Assembly (NCBI RefSeq): GCF_001570605.1
Contig: NZ_BBXG01000001.1
Location: forward strand, 124,001 to 188,000
DNA: 64,000 nucleotides
Reading direction: 5' to 3'
Source: Herbidospora cretacea
Lineage (GTDB): Bacteria; Actinomycetota; Actinomycetes; Streptosporangiales; Streptosporangiaceae
Position 1 is the first letter of the stretch. Each line of letters starts with the position of its first letter. This document shows positions 36,901 through 48,900 of this stretch, one piece after another. A program made the position numbers and the translations under genes. Below the pieces are notes generated by a model. It was not told the DNA's origin and did not search any database. It saw nothing but the letters and a program-made list of their open reading frames with translations.

Positions 36901-39900
36901 GCGCCGGAGCTCATCGGGAACTGGCTCGTCGTCCACGACGGGCCGCTTCCCGACGGGCTGCGGGAGGTGTTCCCCGGCTCCACCGTGTACGCCGCCTCGA
37001 TCCAGGACACCGACGGCCGCGAGTTCACCGGGGTGGTCTCGCTGCTGGACGACGTACAGGAAGTGCTCGCGCTCTTCCAAGCCGTCGACGCGCCGCTGTG
37101 GTGCCTGACCAGGGACGCCGCCGTCTGGGGGTTCGGACGGGTGGCGGCGCTGGAGCGGCCCGAGAGGTGGGGCGGGCTCGTCGAGATCCCGGACGTGCTG
37201 GACGCGCGGGCGCGGATCCGGCTGCGGGCGGTGCTCGCGGGCGGTGAGGACCAGGTCGTCATCGGGGCCTCGGGTGTGCTCGTGCGCCGGGTCGAGCGGG
37301 TTCCCCTCGGGGCGCCGCCGGTCGACGGCGGGGCGTTCGACGGGACCGTGCTGATCACGGGCGGCACCGGGGCGCTGGGCGCGCATCTGGCGCGGTCGCT
37401 CGCGGCGACCGGCACGCCCCGGCTCGTGCTCGCCGGGCGGCGGGGTCTGAACGCCCCGGGCGCGGGCGACCTCGCCGCGGAGGTGACCGCGCTGGGGGCC
37501 GAGGTCGCCGTCGTCGCGTGCGACGTGACCGACCGGGACGCGCTGGCCGCGCTGCTGGCCGACCATCCGCCGACCGCCGTCATCCATGCCGCCGGCGTCC
37601 TCGACGACGGGCTGATCGACACGCTCACCCCCGAACGGCTGGCGAGGGTCCTCACGGCCAAGGCCGAATCGGCTCGCCACCTGCACGAACTCACGTCCGG
37701 CCTGAAGGCGTTCGTGCTGTTCTCCTCGATCGCGGCGACCTTCGGGACGCCCGGCCAGGCCAACTACGCCGCCGCCAACGCCGCCCTCGACGCGCTGGCC
37801 GAGGAACGCCACGCGCTGGGGCTGCCCGCCACGTCGATCGCCTGGGGCCCGTGGGCGGGGCGGGGCATGGCCGCCGACGGCCCCGCCGGGGAGATCCTGC
37901 GCCGGCGCGGCCTCGCCGGGCTCGACCCCGGCCGGGCGGTGGCCGCGCTGCGGCAGGCCGTCGACCACGGCGACACGGTCGTCACCATCGCCGACGTCGA
38001 CTGGGACGTCTTCGCGCCCGCCTTCACCTCGGGCCGTCCGAGCCCGCTGCTGGCCGCCTTCACCGCGCCCGCCGCGCCCTCGGGCGGGCTGGCCGGGCTG
38101 TCCGGCCCCGACCGGGCCAGGGCGCTGGCGGCGTCGGTCCGCGACCAGGTCGCGGCCGTCCTCGGGCACGCCTCCGGCGAGGCCGTCGACGTCTCCCGCA
38201 CGTTCAAGGAGCTGGGGTTCGACTCGCTCACCGCCGTCGAACTCCGCAACCGTCTCAGCACGGCGCTGGGCCGCCGCCTCCCGTCCACCCTGATCTTCGA
38301 CCACCCGACCCCGGCAGCTCTGGCGGCCGCGCTGACCGGCGACGACAACCCCGTCGAGGAGACACGTGCGGCCGCGCGCGACGACGACGACCCGATCGTC
38401 ATCGTCGGCATGGGCTGCCGGTTCCCCGGCGGCGTCACCTCGCCCGAGGCCCTGTGGGACCTGCTCGCCGACGGCCGCGACGCCCTCGGCGACTTCCCGG
38501 CCGACCGGGGCTGGGACCTCCCCGCCGACACCACCTACGCCCAGACCGGCGGCTTCGTGGACGGAGCCGGGGTCTTCGACGCGGCCTTCTTCGGCGTCTC
38601 CCCGCGTGAGGCCGTCGCGATGGACCCGCAGCAGCGGCTCCTGCTGGAGGTGTCGTGGGAGGCGCTCGAACGTTCCGGCCTCGACCCCCACGCCCTGAAG
38701 GGCACCCGCACGGGTGTCTTCGCCGGCACGAACGGTCAGGACTACGGCACCCTCCTCGACGGGCTGGGCGGCGCGGAGGGCTACGCCGTCACCGGCGCGG
38801 CGGCGTCGGCGGTGTCGGGCCGGATCGCGTACAGCTTCGGCTTCGAGGGCCCCGCCGTCACGGTCGACACGGCGTGTTCGTCGTCGCTGGTCGCGCTGCA
38901 CCTGGCGGTCCAGTCGCTCCGGCAGGGGGAGTGCGACCTGGCTCTGGCGGGCGGCGTGACCATCATGTCGACACCCGGCCTGTTCGAGGAGTTCGCCCGC
39001 CAGGGCGGCCTGGCCGCCGACGGCCGCTGCAAGGCCTTCGCGGCCGGGGCCGACGGGACCGGCTGGGGCGAGGGCGTCGGCGTCCTCGTGGTCGAGCGTC
39101 TGTCCGATGCGCAGGCGCGTGGCCACCGGGTCCTCGCGGTCGTGCGCGGCTCGGCCGTGAACCAGGACGGCGCGTCCAACGGTCTGACCGCGCCCAACGG
39201 GCCGTCGCAGCAGCGGGTGATCCGCCAGGCCCTGGCGAGTGGCGGTTTGCGGGCGGCCGACGTGGACGTGGTCGAGGCGCACGGGACGGGCACGCGGCTG
39301 GGCGACCCGATCGAGGCGCAGGCCCTCCTCGCCACTTACGGCCAGAACCGCGAGACGCCGCTTTTGCTGGGTTCGATCAAGTCGAACATCGGCCACACGC
39401 AGGCGGCGGCCGGCGTGGCCGGGATCATCAAGATGGTCCAGGCCATCCGGCATGGCCAGGTCCCCCGAACCCTCCACCTCGACGAACCCTCCCCCCACGT
39501 CGACTGGACGTCCGGCGCCATCGACCTCGCCCTTACTCACACTGCTTGGCCCGCGACGGAAGGGCTGCGCCGCGCGGGCATCTCGTCGTTCGGCATCAGC
39601 GGCACCAACGCCCACACGATCATCGAGGAGTGGCGCGAGGAGCCGGTCGCGGCGTCGAGATCGACCGTGTCGGGCGCAGGGTCCGCCGACGAGCCGGTCA
39701 TGCCGATGGTGGCGTCGGGCGTCGAGTCGGCCGCGCGGATCGGGTCGCCCACCGGTGAGCCGGTCGTCCCGGTCGCAGGGTCGGGCGTCGAGCTGGTGGG
39801 CCCGATCGCTGCGTCGAGATCGACCGTGTCGGGCGCAGGGTCCGCCGACGAGCCGGTCATGCCGATGGTGGCGTCGGGCGTCGAGTCGGCCGCGCGGATC

Positions 39901-42900
39901 GGGTCGCCCACCGGTGAGCCGGTTGCCCCGGTCGCAGGGTCGGGCGGTGCTCTGTCGATGCCGGCCGCGCAGGCTGGCGATGAGCTGTCCCTGCCGGGTG
40001 CGGCGGTCGGTGACGGTCCGGTCGTTCCCTGGGTTCTGTCGGCCAGGGATGATGCCGCGTTGCGGGCTCAGGCTGAGGCTTTGGCCGGGGTGGTCGCGGG
40101 TCTGAGTCCTGTGGATGTGGCTTTCTCTTTGTCGTTGCGGGCGTCGTTGGAGCGGCGTGCTGTGGTGGTGGGGCGGAGCGTGGGGGACTTCATCACCGGG
40201 CTGTCGGCTTTGGTCGCGGCCGGGCCGGTGGCGGGGCGGACGGCGGTGATGTTCTCCGGGCAGGGTGCGCAGCGGGCCGGGATGGGGGTCGGGCTGTCGG
40301 CGGCGTTCCCGGTGTTCGGGGAGGTGTTCTCCGATATCTGTGTGCGGCTCGGGGTGGCGGAGGTCGTCGCTTCGGGTGAGGGGCTGGATGAGACGGGGAA
40401 CACGCAGCCGGCGTTGTTCGCGTTCGAGGTGGCGTTGTTCCGGTTGCTGGAGCATTTCGGTGTCCGGCCGGACTTCCTGATCGGTCACTCAGTGGGTGAG
40501 ATCGCCGCCGCTCACGTGGCGGGGGTGCTGTCTCTGGATGATGCCTGCGCGCTGGTGAAAGCGCGGGGTTCGTTGATGCAGGCGTTGCCACGCGGCGGCG
40601 CGATGGTGGCCATCCAGGCCGCATCTACCGAAATTTCGCCCGGCGTGGACATCGCCGCCATCAACGGGCCTCGGTCGGTGGTGATCTCGGGGCCGGAAGA
40701 GGTGGTGCTGGCGGAGGCCGCGCGGTTCGAGAAGACCAAGCGGCTCTCCGTGAGTCATGCGTTCCACTCCTCGTTGATGGACCCGATGCTGGAGGACTTC
40801 CGCCGGGTCGTCACGACGCTCACGTTCAACACCCCCCAGATCCCGATCGTCGGCGCTGACGTGACCGACCCCGAATACTGGGTCGCCCATGTCAGGAACA
40901 CCGTCAGGTTCCACGACGGCATCACCTGGCTGGAGAACGAGGGCGTCACCCGGTTCGTCGAGGTCGGACCCCGCCCCGTCCTCACCGCGATGGCCTCCGG
41001 CGACCACCTCTGGATCCCGCTGGCCAAGCCCGACCGCGACGAGGTCACCGCCTTCTACGAGGGCCTCGGACAAGTCCACGCCTCCGGCACCGCCGTCGAC
41101 TGGCACCTCGAAGGAACCAGGGTCGACCTCCCCACCTACCAGTTCCAGGGCCGTCACTACTGGCCGCGCCGACCCCTTCTCGACCCCCCGGTCCAGCTGG
41201 CCGACGGCGGCCTGCTCCTCCAGGGCAGGCTCTCGCTCCGCAAACACCCCTGGATCGCCGACCACGTCGTGAACGGCTCGGTCCTGTTCCCGGGGACCGG
41301 GTTCGTCGAGCTCGCGGTGCAGGCGGCGGCCCACGCCGGGTGCGCCGTCGTCGACGACCTGACCGTCGAGGCGCCGCTGGTGATCGACCCGGCCGCCGAG
41401 GTCCAGGTCGTCGTGGCTCCGGCGGGTGACGACGGGCGGCACGCCTTCGCCGTCCACGCGCGGGCGGACGGTTCCCACGCCTGGACCCGGCACGTCTCCG
41501 GCACGTTCAGCCCCACGCCCGTCGCCGCCCGGCCGTTCGAGCGCGCGGGCGAGCCGGTCGACGTGACCACCTTCTACGACGATCTCACCGGCCTGGGCTT
41601 CGGCTACGGGCCGGCGTTCCAGGGTGTCACGCGGGCCTGGCGGGACGGCGACGACGTCTACGCCGAGATCCGCGGCCCCCAGGACACGCAGGGGTTCGGG
41701 CTGCATCCCGCGCTGCTCGACGCCGCGCTCCAGGCGTGGCTGCTGGGGGAGGGCGCGCGGGGCGGGATGGTGCCGTTCTCGTTCACCGATGTCGCGCTGC
41801 ACGCCGAGGGCGCGTCCACGCTGGTGGTGCGGCTGACCAGGACCGGGCCCGAGTCGATCGCCGTCGAGGCGGCCGACCCGGCGGGGCGGCCCGTCGTCTC
41901 GATCGGCAACCTGGTGCTGCGGGCCGTCTCCGCCGAGCGGCGGAGCGACTCGCTGTTCCGGATCGACTGGCGGCCGGCGGCCGTTCCGGCGGCCGAGGCG
42001 ATCCCGTCGGTGGTGGTCGAGCTCGAAGGGCCGGAGCGCACGCTCGCCCGGCTCCAGGAGTGGGACCGGCCGGAGCGGCTCGTCTTCGTCGGCCACGGCG
42101 ACGACCTGGCGACCGCCGGGTCGCGCGGCCTCATCCGGTCGGCGCAGTCGGAGACGCCGGGACGGTTCGTGCTCGTCGACACCGACGGCACCCCGCTCGA
42201 CGACGCGCTGCGGCTGGACGAACCCCAGATCAGGCTCCGCGACGGACAGGCCTTCGTGGCGCGGCTGGCCCGCGTCGAACCGGGTCTCGAACTCCCCGAC
42301 GGGCCCCACCGGCTGGAGATCACCCAGAAGGGCACCCTCGACGGCCTCGCGTTCCTGCCGGTCGACGCGCCCGAACTCGCGCCCCACGAGGTCCGCGTCG
42401 GCGTCCGGGCGGCGGGGCTGAACTTCCGCGACGTGCTCAACGCGCTCGGCATGTATCCGGGTGAGGCGGGCCTGCTCGGCGCGGAGGTCGCCGGTGTGGT
42501 CCTGGAGGCGGGCGCGGACACGCCGTTCGCGCCGGGCGACCGGGTGTTCGGCATGGCCCAGGGCGGCTTCGGCCCCCAGGTCGTGACCGACGGCCGCCTC
42601 CTGGCGGCGATGCCCGCCGGCTGGTCCTACGACGTCGCGGCGTCCATCCCGATCGTCTTCCTCACCGCTCTGTACGCGTTCACCGACCTCGGCGCGGTCC
42701 GCAGGGGCGAGAAGGTGCTGATCCACGCCGCCGCCGGCGGGGTCGGCATGGCCGCGGTGCAGGTCGCCCGCCACCTCGGCGCGGAGATCTACGGAACCGC
42801 GTCCGAGAGCAAGCAGCACGTGCTGGAGGGCCTGGCCGGGATCGCCAGTTCCCGCACCCTCGACTTCGCCGACCGGTTCCCCCAGGTCGACGTCGTGCTC

Positions 42901-45900
42901 AACGCCCTCGCGGGCGAGTTCGTGGACGCCTCGATGGGCCTGCTCAACGAGGGCGGGCGCTTCCTGGAGATGGGCAAGACCGACATCCGGGACGGCGACG
43001 GCTACCGCGCCTTCGACCTGTCGGAGGCCGGGCCCGACCGCATCCGCGAACTGCTCGCCGAGCTTCTCGGCCTGTTCGAGGCGGGCGTGCTGACGCCGCT
43101 GCCCGTCAGGGCGTGGGACGTGCGCGAGGCACGGGACGCCTTCCGGTTCGTCTCCCAGGCCAAGCACATCGGCAAGGTCGTGCTGCGGGTCCCCGAGCCG
43201 GTCGACAGGGACGGCACGGTCCTCATCACCGGCGGCACCGGCGCGCTCGGCACCCTGCTGGCCCGCCACCTGCTCGACCAGGGCTACACCGACCTGCTCC
43301 TCGTCAGCCGGACCGGCCGCACCGCCCTCGAAGGTGTCCGCACCCGCGCCTGCGACGTGACCGACCGCGCCCAGCTCGAAGCCCTCGTGGCCGAAGAGGA
43401 CATCAGGGGCGTCGTGCACGCCGCGGGCGTCCTCGACGACGGCGTGATCTCCTCGCTCACCCCGGAGCGTCTGGAGCACGTCCGCCGGCCGAAGCTCGAC
43501 GCGGCCCTCCACCTGCACGAACTGCTCGGCGACATCCCCCTCTTCGTGCTCTTCTCCTCGGCCGCCGCCGCGTTCGGCACGGCCGGGCAGGGCAACTACG
43601 CCGCCGCCAACACCTCCCTCGACGCCCTCGCCGAGCTCCGGCGCTCCCAGGGGCTGGCCGCGACCTCGCTGGCCTGGGGGCTGTGGGCCGGGGGGATGGG
43701 CGAGACGCTCGACGCGACGGACGTGCGGCGGATGGCGCGGGCCGGCATCGCGCCGCTGCCCCCGGACGAGGGGCTGGCGCTGTTCGACCGGGCCGTCGCC
43801 CGGCCGGAGGCACATCTGCTGCCGCTCAAGCTCGACCCGTCGGTCGTCGCGTCGGGGCAGGTGCCCCCGCTGCTCCAGGGCGTGTTCAAGGTCGCGCCGC
43901 GCCGCGCGGTCGCCGCGAAGGCCGCCCGGGTGACCGACCCGCTCGACCTGGTCAGGGAGCACGCCGCCGCCGTGCTGGGCCACTCGGGGCCCGAGGCGAT
44001 CCAGCCCGACCGCACCTTCAAGGAGCTCGGGTTCGACTCGCTCACCTCGGTCGAGCTGCGCAACCGCCTCAACGCGGCCACCGGCCTGCGGCTCCCGGCG
44101 ACGCTGGTCTTCGACCATCCGACCCCGGCCGCCCTGGCCGCCGAGCTGACCGGCGGCGACACCCCCGAGGTGGAGGTCCGGTCCACAGTGACCGACGACG
44201 ATCCCGTCGTCATCGTCGGCATGGCCTGCCGGTTCCCGGGCGGGGTCGCCTCGCCGGAGGACCTGTGGCGGCTGGTCGCCGAGGAGCGCGACGCCGTGTC
44301 GGGCTTCCCGGCCGACCGGGGGTGGGCGGTCCCGTTCGACGCCGACCCCGACCGGCAGGGCGCGACCTACGTCCAGAGCGGCGCGTTCCTCGACGACGCC
44401 GCCGCGTTCGACGCCGGGTTCTTCGGCATCTCGCCGCGTGAGGCGCTGGCGATGGACCCCCAGCAGCGGCTGCTGCTGGAGACCTCGTGGGAGGTCTTCG
44501 AGCGCGCCGGGATCGACCCCGCCACGCTGAAGGGCACGCCGGGCGGCGTGTTCATCGGCCTGAGCTCCCACGGGTACGCCACCGGCCTCACCCGCGTCCC
44601 CGAGGGCGTCGAGGGCCACCTGCTGACCGGCACGACCACGAGCGTGGCGTCGGGGCGCATCGCGTACACGTTCGGGCTGGAGGGCCCGGCCGTCACGGTC
44701 GACACCGCCTGTTCGGCGTCGCTGGTGGCGCTGCACCTGGCGGTCCGGTCGCTGCGGTCGGGGGAGTGCTCGATCGCGCTGGCGGGCGGCGCCGCGATCA
44801 TGGCCGACCCGGGCATGTTCACCGAGTTCAGCCGCCAGCGCGGGCTGGCCCCCGACGGGCGGATCAAGCCGTTCGCCGCCGCCGCCGACGGCACCGCCTG
44901 GGGCGAGGGCGTGGGCGTGCTGCTGGTCGAGCGGCTCTCCGACGCCACCGCCAACGGGCATCCGGTGCTGGCGGTCGTCCGGGGCACCGCCGTCAACCAG
45001 GACGGCGCGTCCAACGGCCTGACCGCGCCGAACGGCCCCTCGCAGCAGCGGGTCATCCGCCAGGCGCTCGCCGACGCCGGCCTGCGGCCCCAGGACGTGG
45101 ACGCCGTCGAGGCCCACGGCACCGGAACCAAGCTCGGCGACCCGATCGAGGCCCAGGCCCTGCTCGCCACCTACGGCCGGGACCGCGAGGAGCCGCTCCT
45201 GCTCGGCTCGCTCAAGGCCAACATCGGCCACACCCAGGCCGCCGCCGGCGTCGCCGGGGTGATCAAGATGGTCATGGCGATGCGCCACGGCGTGCTGCCG
45301 CGCACGCTCAACATCGACGCGCCCACCCCTCACGTCGACTGGGCCGAGGGCGGCGTCGAGCTGCTCACCGAGGCCCGCGACTGGACCTCGGCCGTCAGGC
45401 GGGCGGCGGTGTCGTCGTTCGGCATCTCCGGCACCAACGCCCACACGATCCTCGAACAGGCCCCGGAACAGGCCGCGCCGGCCGCCGCCGACGCGCCGAT
45501 CGTGCCGCTGGTGCTCTCCGCGAGGACCCTCCCGGCGCTGCGGGCGCAGGCCCTTTCCCTGGTCCCGTACGCCGAGGGCGACCTGACCCCGGTCGCCCGC
45601 GCGCTGGCGTCGCGGGCCACGCACGAGCACCGCGCGGTCGTCCACGACGCCGACGGCCTCCGCGCCCTGGCCGCCTCCGAGGCCGCGACGACCAGGCCGG
45701 GCTCGCTCGCGTTCCTGTTCACCGGCCAGGGCAGCCAGCGCGTCGGCATGGGCCGGGACCTGCGGGTCTTCCCCGTGTACGCGGAGACCTTCGACCGGAT
45801 CGCCGGGCTGGTCGGGCTCGACCTCGACGCGATCGTCCGCACCGGCGACGGCCTCGACGAGACCGGGCACACCCAGCCCGCGATCTTCGCCCTCGAAGTG

Positions 45901-48900
45901 GCGCTGTTCCGGCTGCTGGAGTCGTGGGGGGTGACCCCCGATTTCGTGGCGGGCCACTCGATCGGCGAACTCGCCGCCGCCCACGTGGCGGGCGTGCTCA
46001 CCCTGGAGGACGCGTGCGCGCTGGTCGCCGCGCGGGCCGCGCTGATGCAGGCGCTCCCGAAGGGCGGCGCGATGGTCGCCATACAAGCGACGCCAGGCGA
46101 GATTTCGGGAAATGTCGACATCGCCGCCGTCAACGGCCCCCGATCCGTCGTCATCTCCGGGCCCGAGGACGCCGTGCTCGCCGAGGCCGCCCGGTTCGAG
46201 AAGACCAGGCGGCTCACCGTCTCCCACGCCTTCCACTCGTCGCTGATGGACCCGATGCTCGGCGAGTTCCGCCGCGTCGCCGAGTCGGTCACCTACCACC
46301 CGGCCCGCATCGCCTTCCGGGGCGGCGACACCCCCGGCTACTGGGTCGGCCAGGTCAGGGGCACCGTCCGGTTCTGGGACGACCTCCGCCACCTCACCGG
46401 CCGGGGCGTCACCCGCTTCGCCGAGCTCGGCCCCGATGGCACCCTGATCGCGATGGCCCAGCAGGCGCTCGACGACCCCGGCGCGCACACCTGGGTCAGC
46501 GCCCTGCGCGAGGGCCGCCCCGGTCCCGGCACCGTGGCCGACCTGCTCGCGGGCCTCCACCAGGCCGGGCAGGACGTCGACTGGGCCGCCGTCCTCGGCG
46601 AGGGCCCCAAGGCCGACCTGCCGACCTACCCGTTCCAGCGCGAGCGCTACTGGCTGACCCGCGAAGCCGACGCCATCCCCGACGACCTGCGCTACGACAC
46701 CACCTGGACGCCCTTCACCCCCGCGCCCGCCCCCGCCACGGGCACCTGGCTGCGTGACCTGACCCCGTCGACCGACCGCGAGGCGCTGGCGGAGGCGCTC
46801 AGGTCGTACGGGGAGATCGACGGCATCATCGCCACGGGGACCCTGGCCGAGCATGTCACCCTGGTGCAGGCGCTCGGCGACGCCGGGATCACCGCCCCGC
46901 TCTGGATCCTGACGAACGGCGCCGAGACCGATCCGGGCCAGGCGATGATCTGGGGCTTCGGCCGCGCCGTCGCGCTGGAGCACCCGGGCCGCTGGGGCGG
47001 CCTGATCGACGTCACCACCGGCGCCGACCCCCTCCCCGTGATCCTCGGCGCGGGCGGCGAGGACCAGATCGCGGTCCGCCCCGACGGCACGTTCGCCCGG
47101 CGGCTCGTCCGGGCCCCGCGCCCGGTCAGGACCCGCGACTGGCGGCCCGGCGGGACCGCGCTGATCACCGGCGGCACCGGCGCGCTCGGCGGCCACGTCG
47201 CCCGCTGGCTCGCCGACAACGGGACCGACCACCTGCTCCTGCTCAGCCGAAGGGGGGCCGAGGCCCCCGGTGCGGCCGAACTCGCCGCCGACCTGACGGC
47301 GCGCGGCGCGCGGGTGACGTTCGCCGCCTGCGACGCCGCCGACCGCGCCGCCCTCGCCGACCTGGTCTCCCGGCACGACGTCACCACCGTCGTGCACGCC
47401 GCCGGGGTCAGCCACCGGGCCCCGCTCGACGGCACGCCCCTGGAGGAGTTCCAGCAGGTCGTCGACGCCAAGGTCACGGGCGCGGCCAACCTCGACGCGC
47501 TGCTCCCCGACGTCGGCGCGTTCATCCTGTTCGCCTCGATCTCCGGCGTCTGGGGCAGCGGGCAGCAGGCCGCCTACAGCGCCGGCAACGCCTTCCTCGA
47601 CGGCCTCGCCCGCGACCGGCACGCCCGGGGCCTGGCCGCGACCTCCGTCGCCTGGGGTCCGTGGGCCGAGATCGGCATGGCCGCCGACGGCGAGGCCCGC
47701 GACCACCTGGCCAGGCGCGGCCTCACCGGGCTGCCGCCCGGCCTGGCCACCACCGCGCTCCGCGAGGCGGTCGAGAGCGGCCGTCCCACGGTGACCGTCG
47801 CCGACGTGCGGTGGGACCGGTTCGCGCCGTCGTTCACGTCGGGCCGCCCGAGCCCGCTGCTCAGCGGCGTCCCCGAGGCCGGGATCACCGAAGAGTCCGC
47901 GGAGAGCGGCGGCCTGACCGGGATGAGCCCCGGCGAGATCCTCCACCTGGTCCGGGCCGCCGCCGCGGCGGTGCTCGGCCACGCCTCGCCCGAGGCGATC
48001 GAGCCCGACCGGCCGTTCAAGGAGCTCGGCTTCGACTCGCTCACCGCCGTCGAACTGCGCAACAAGCTGATCGCCGGGACCGGCCTCAAGCTGCCCGCGA
48101 CGCTCGTCTTCGACTACCCGAGCGCGTCGGCGCTCGCCGCTCACCTGGCCGGAGCGGCTCCCACCGTGGAGACGATCATGAGAGCGGCCGACGAGCCCAT
48201 CGCGATCGTGGGCATGGCCTGCCGCTACCCCGGCGGCGTGACCACGCCCGAGGCCCTCTGGGACCTGGTCGCCAGCGGCGGCGACGTCGTCTCCGGTTTC
48301 CCGGCCGATCGTGGCTGGGACCTCGACGACCTGCACTCCGGCCGCTCGTCGGCCCGCGACGGCGGGTTCCTCGACGACGTGGCCTCCTTCGACGCCGCCT
48401 TCTTCGGCATCTCGCCGCGCGAGGCGGTCGCGATGGACCCGCAGCAGCGGCTGCTGCTGGAGACCTCGTGGGAGGCGTTCGAACGCGCCGGCCTCGACCC
48501 GCTCGCCCTCAAGGGCACCCCGACCGGTGTCTTCGCCGGATCCAACGGCCAGGACTACGCGACCCTGCTGACCGGCGGCGACGAGACCGACAGCTTCTTC
48601 GCCACCGGCAACGCGGGCGCGGTCGTCTCCGGCCGCCTCTCCTACGCCTTCGGCCTGGAGGGTCCCGCCGTCACGGTCGACACGGCGTGTTCGTCGTCGC
48701 TGGTCGCGCTGCACCTGGCCGTCCAGTCGCTGCGGCGGGGCGAGTGCTCGATGGCGCTGGCGGGCGGCGTGACCGTGATGTCGACGCCGACGGCGTTCAT
48801 CGAGTTCACCAAGCAGCGCGGCCTGGCCGCCGACGGGCGCTGCAAGGCCTTCTCGGCCGCCGCCGACGGCACCGGCTGGGGCGAGGGCGCGGGCATGCTC

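Larger units (their letters stand above)
34036..38340 (+). other. PKS module 1: KS-AT(malonyl)-KR(B-type)-ACP
   Basis: KS with Cys at 34546-34548 (DTACSSS). A long KS-AT linker (about 35300-35570) contains 15-bp repeats. AT GHSVGE (near 36046) and HAFH (36319-36330) predict malonyl-CoA. No DH is present. KR has TGGTGALG (from about 37357) and LDD (37600-37608), the mark of B-type reduction giving a D-configured (R-type) hydroxyl. ACP Ser is at 38224-38226. This reduces the starter carbonyl to a hydroxyl beside the ethyl end. Confidence 0.92.
38392..44150 (+). other. PKS module 2: KS-AT(malonyl)-DH-ER-KR(B-type)-ACP
   Basis: KS Cys is at 38875-38877. AT HAFH at 40756-40767 predicts malonyl-CoA. 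DH: His in [12 protein letters not shown] (41263-41265) and Asp in HPALLDAAL (41719-41721). ER about 42300-43195 with [13 protein letters not shown] with LDD (43432-43440). ACP Ser at 44038-44040. The full loop predicts a saturated methylene pair, the only fully reduced unit in view. The post-AT motif (YWP, about 41158) joins almost directly to the first DH strand, lacking the linker of about 18 residues seen in module 7. Confidence 0.93.
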
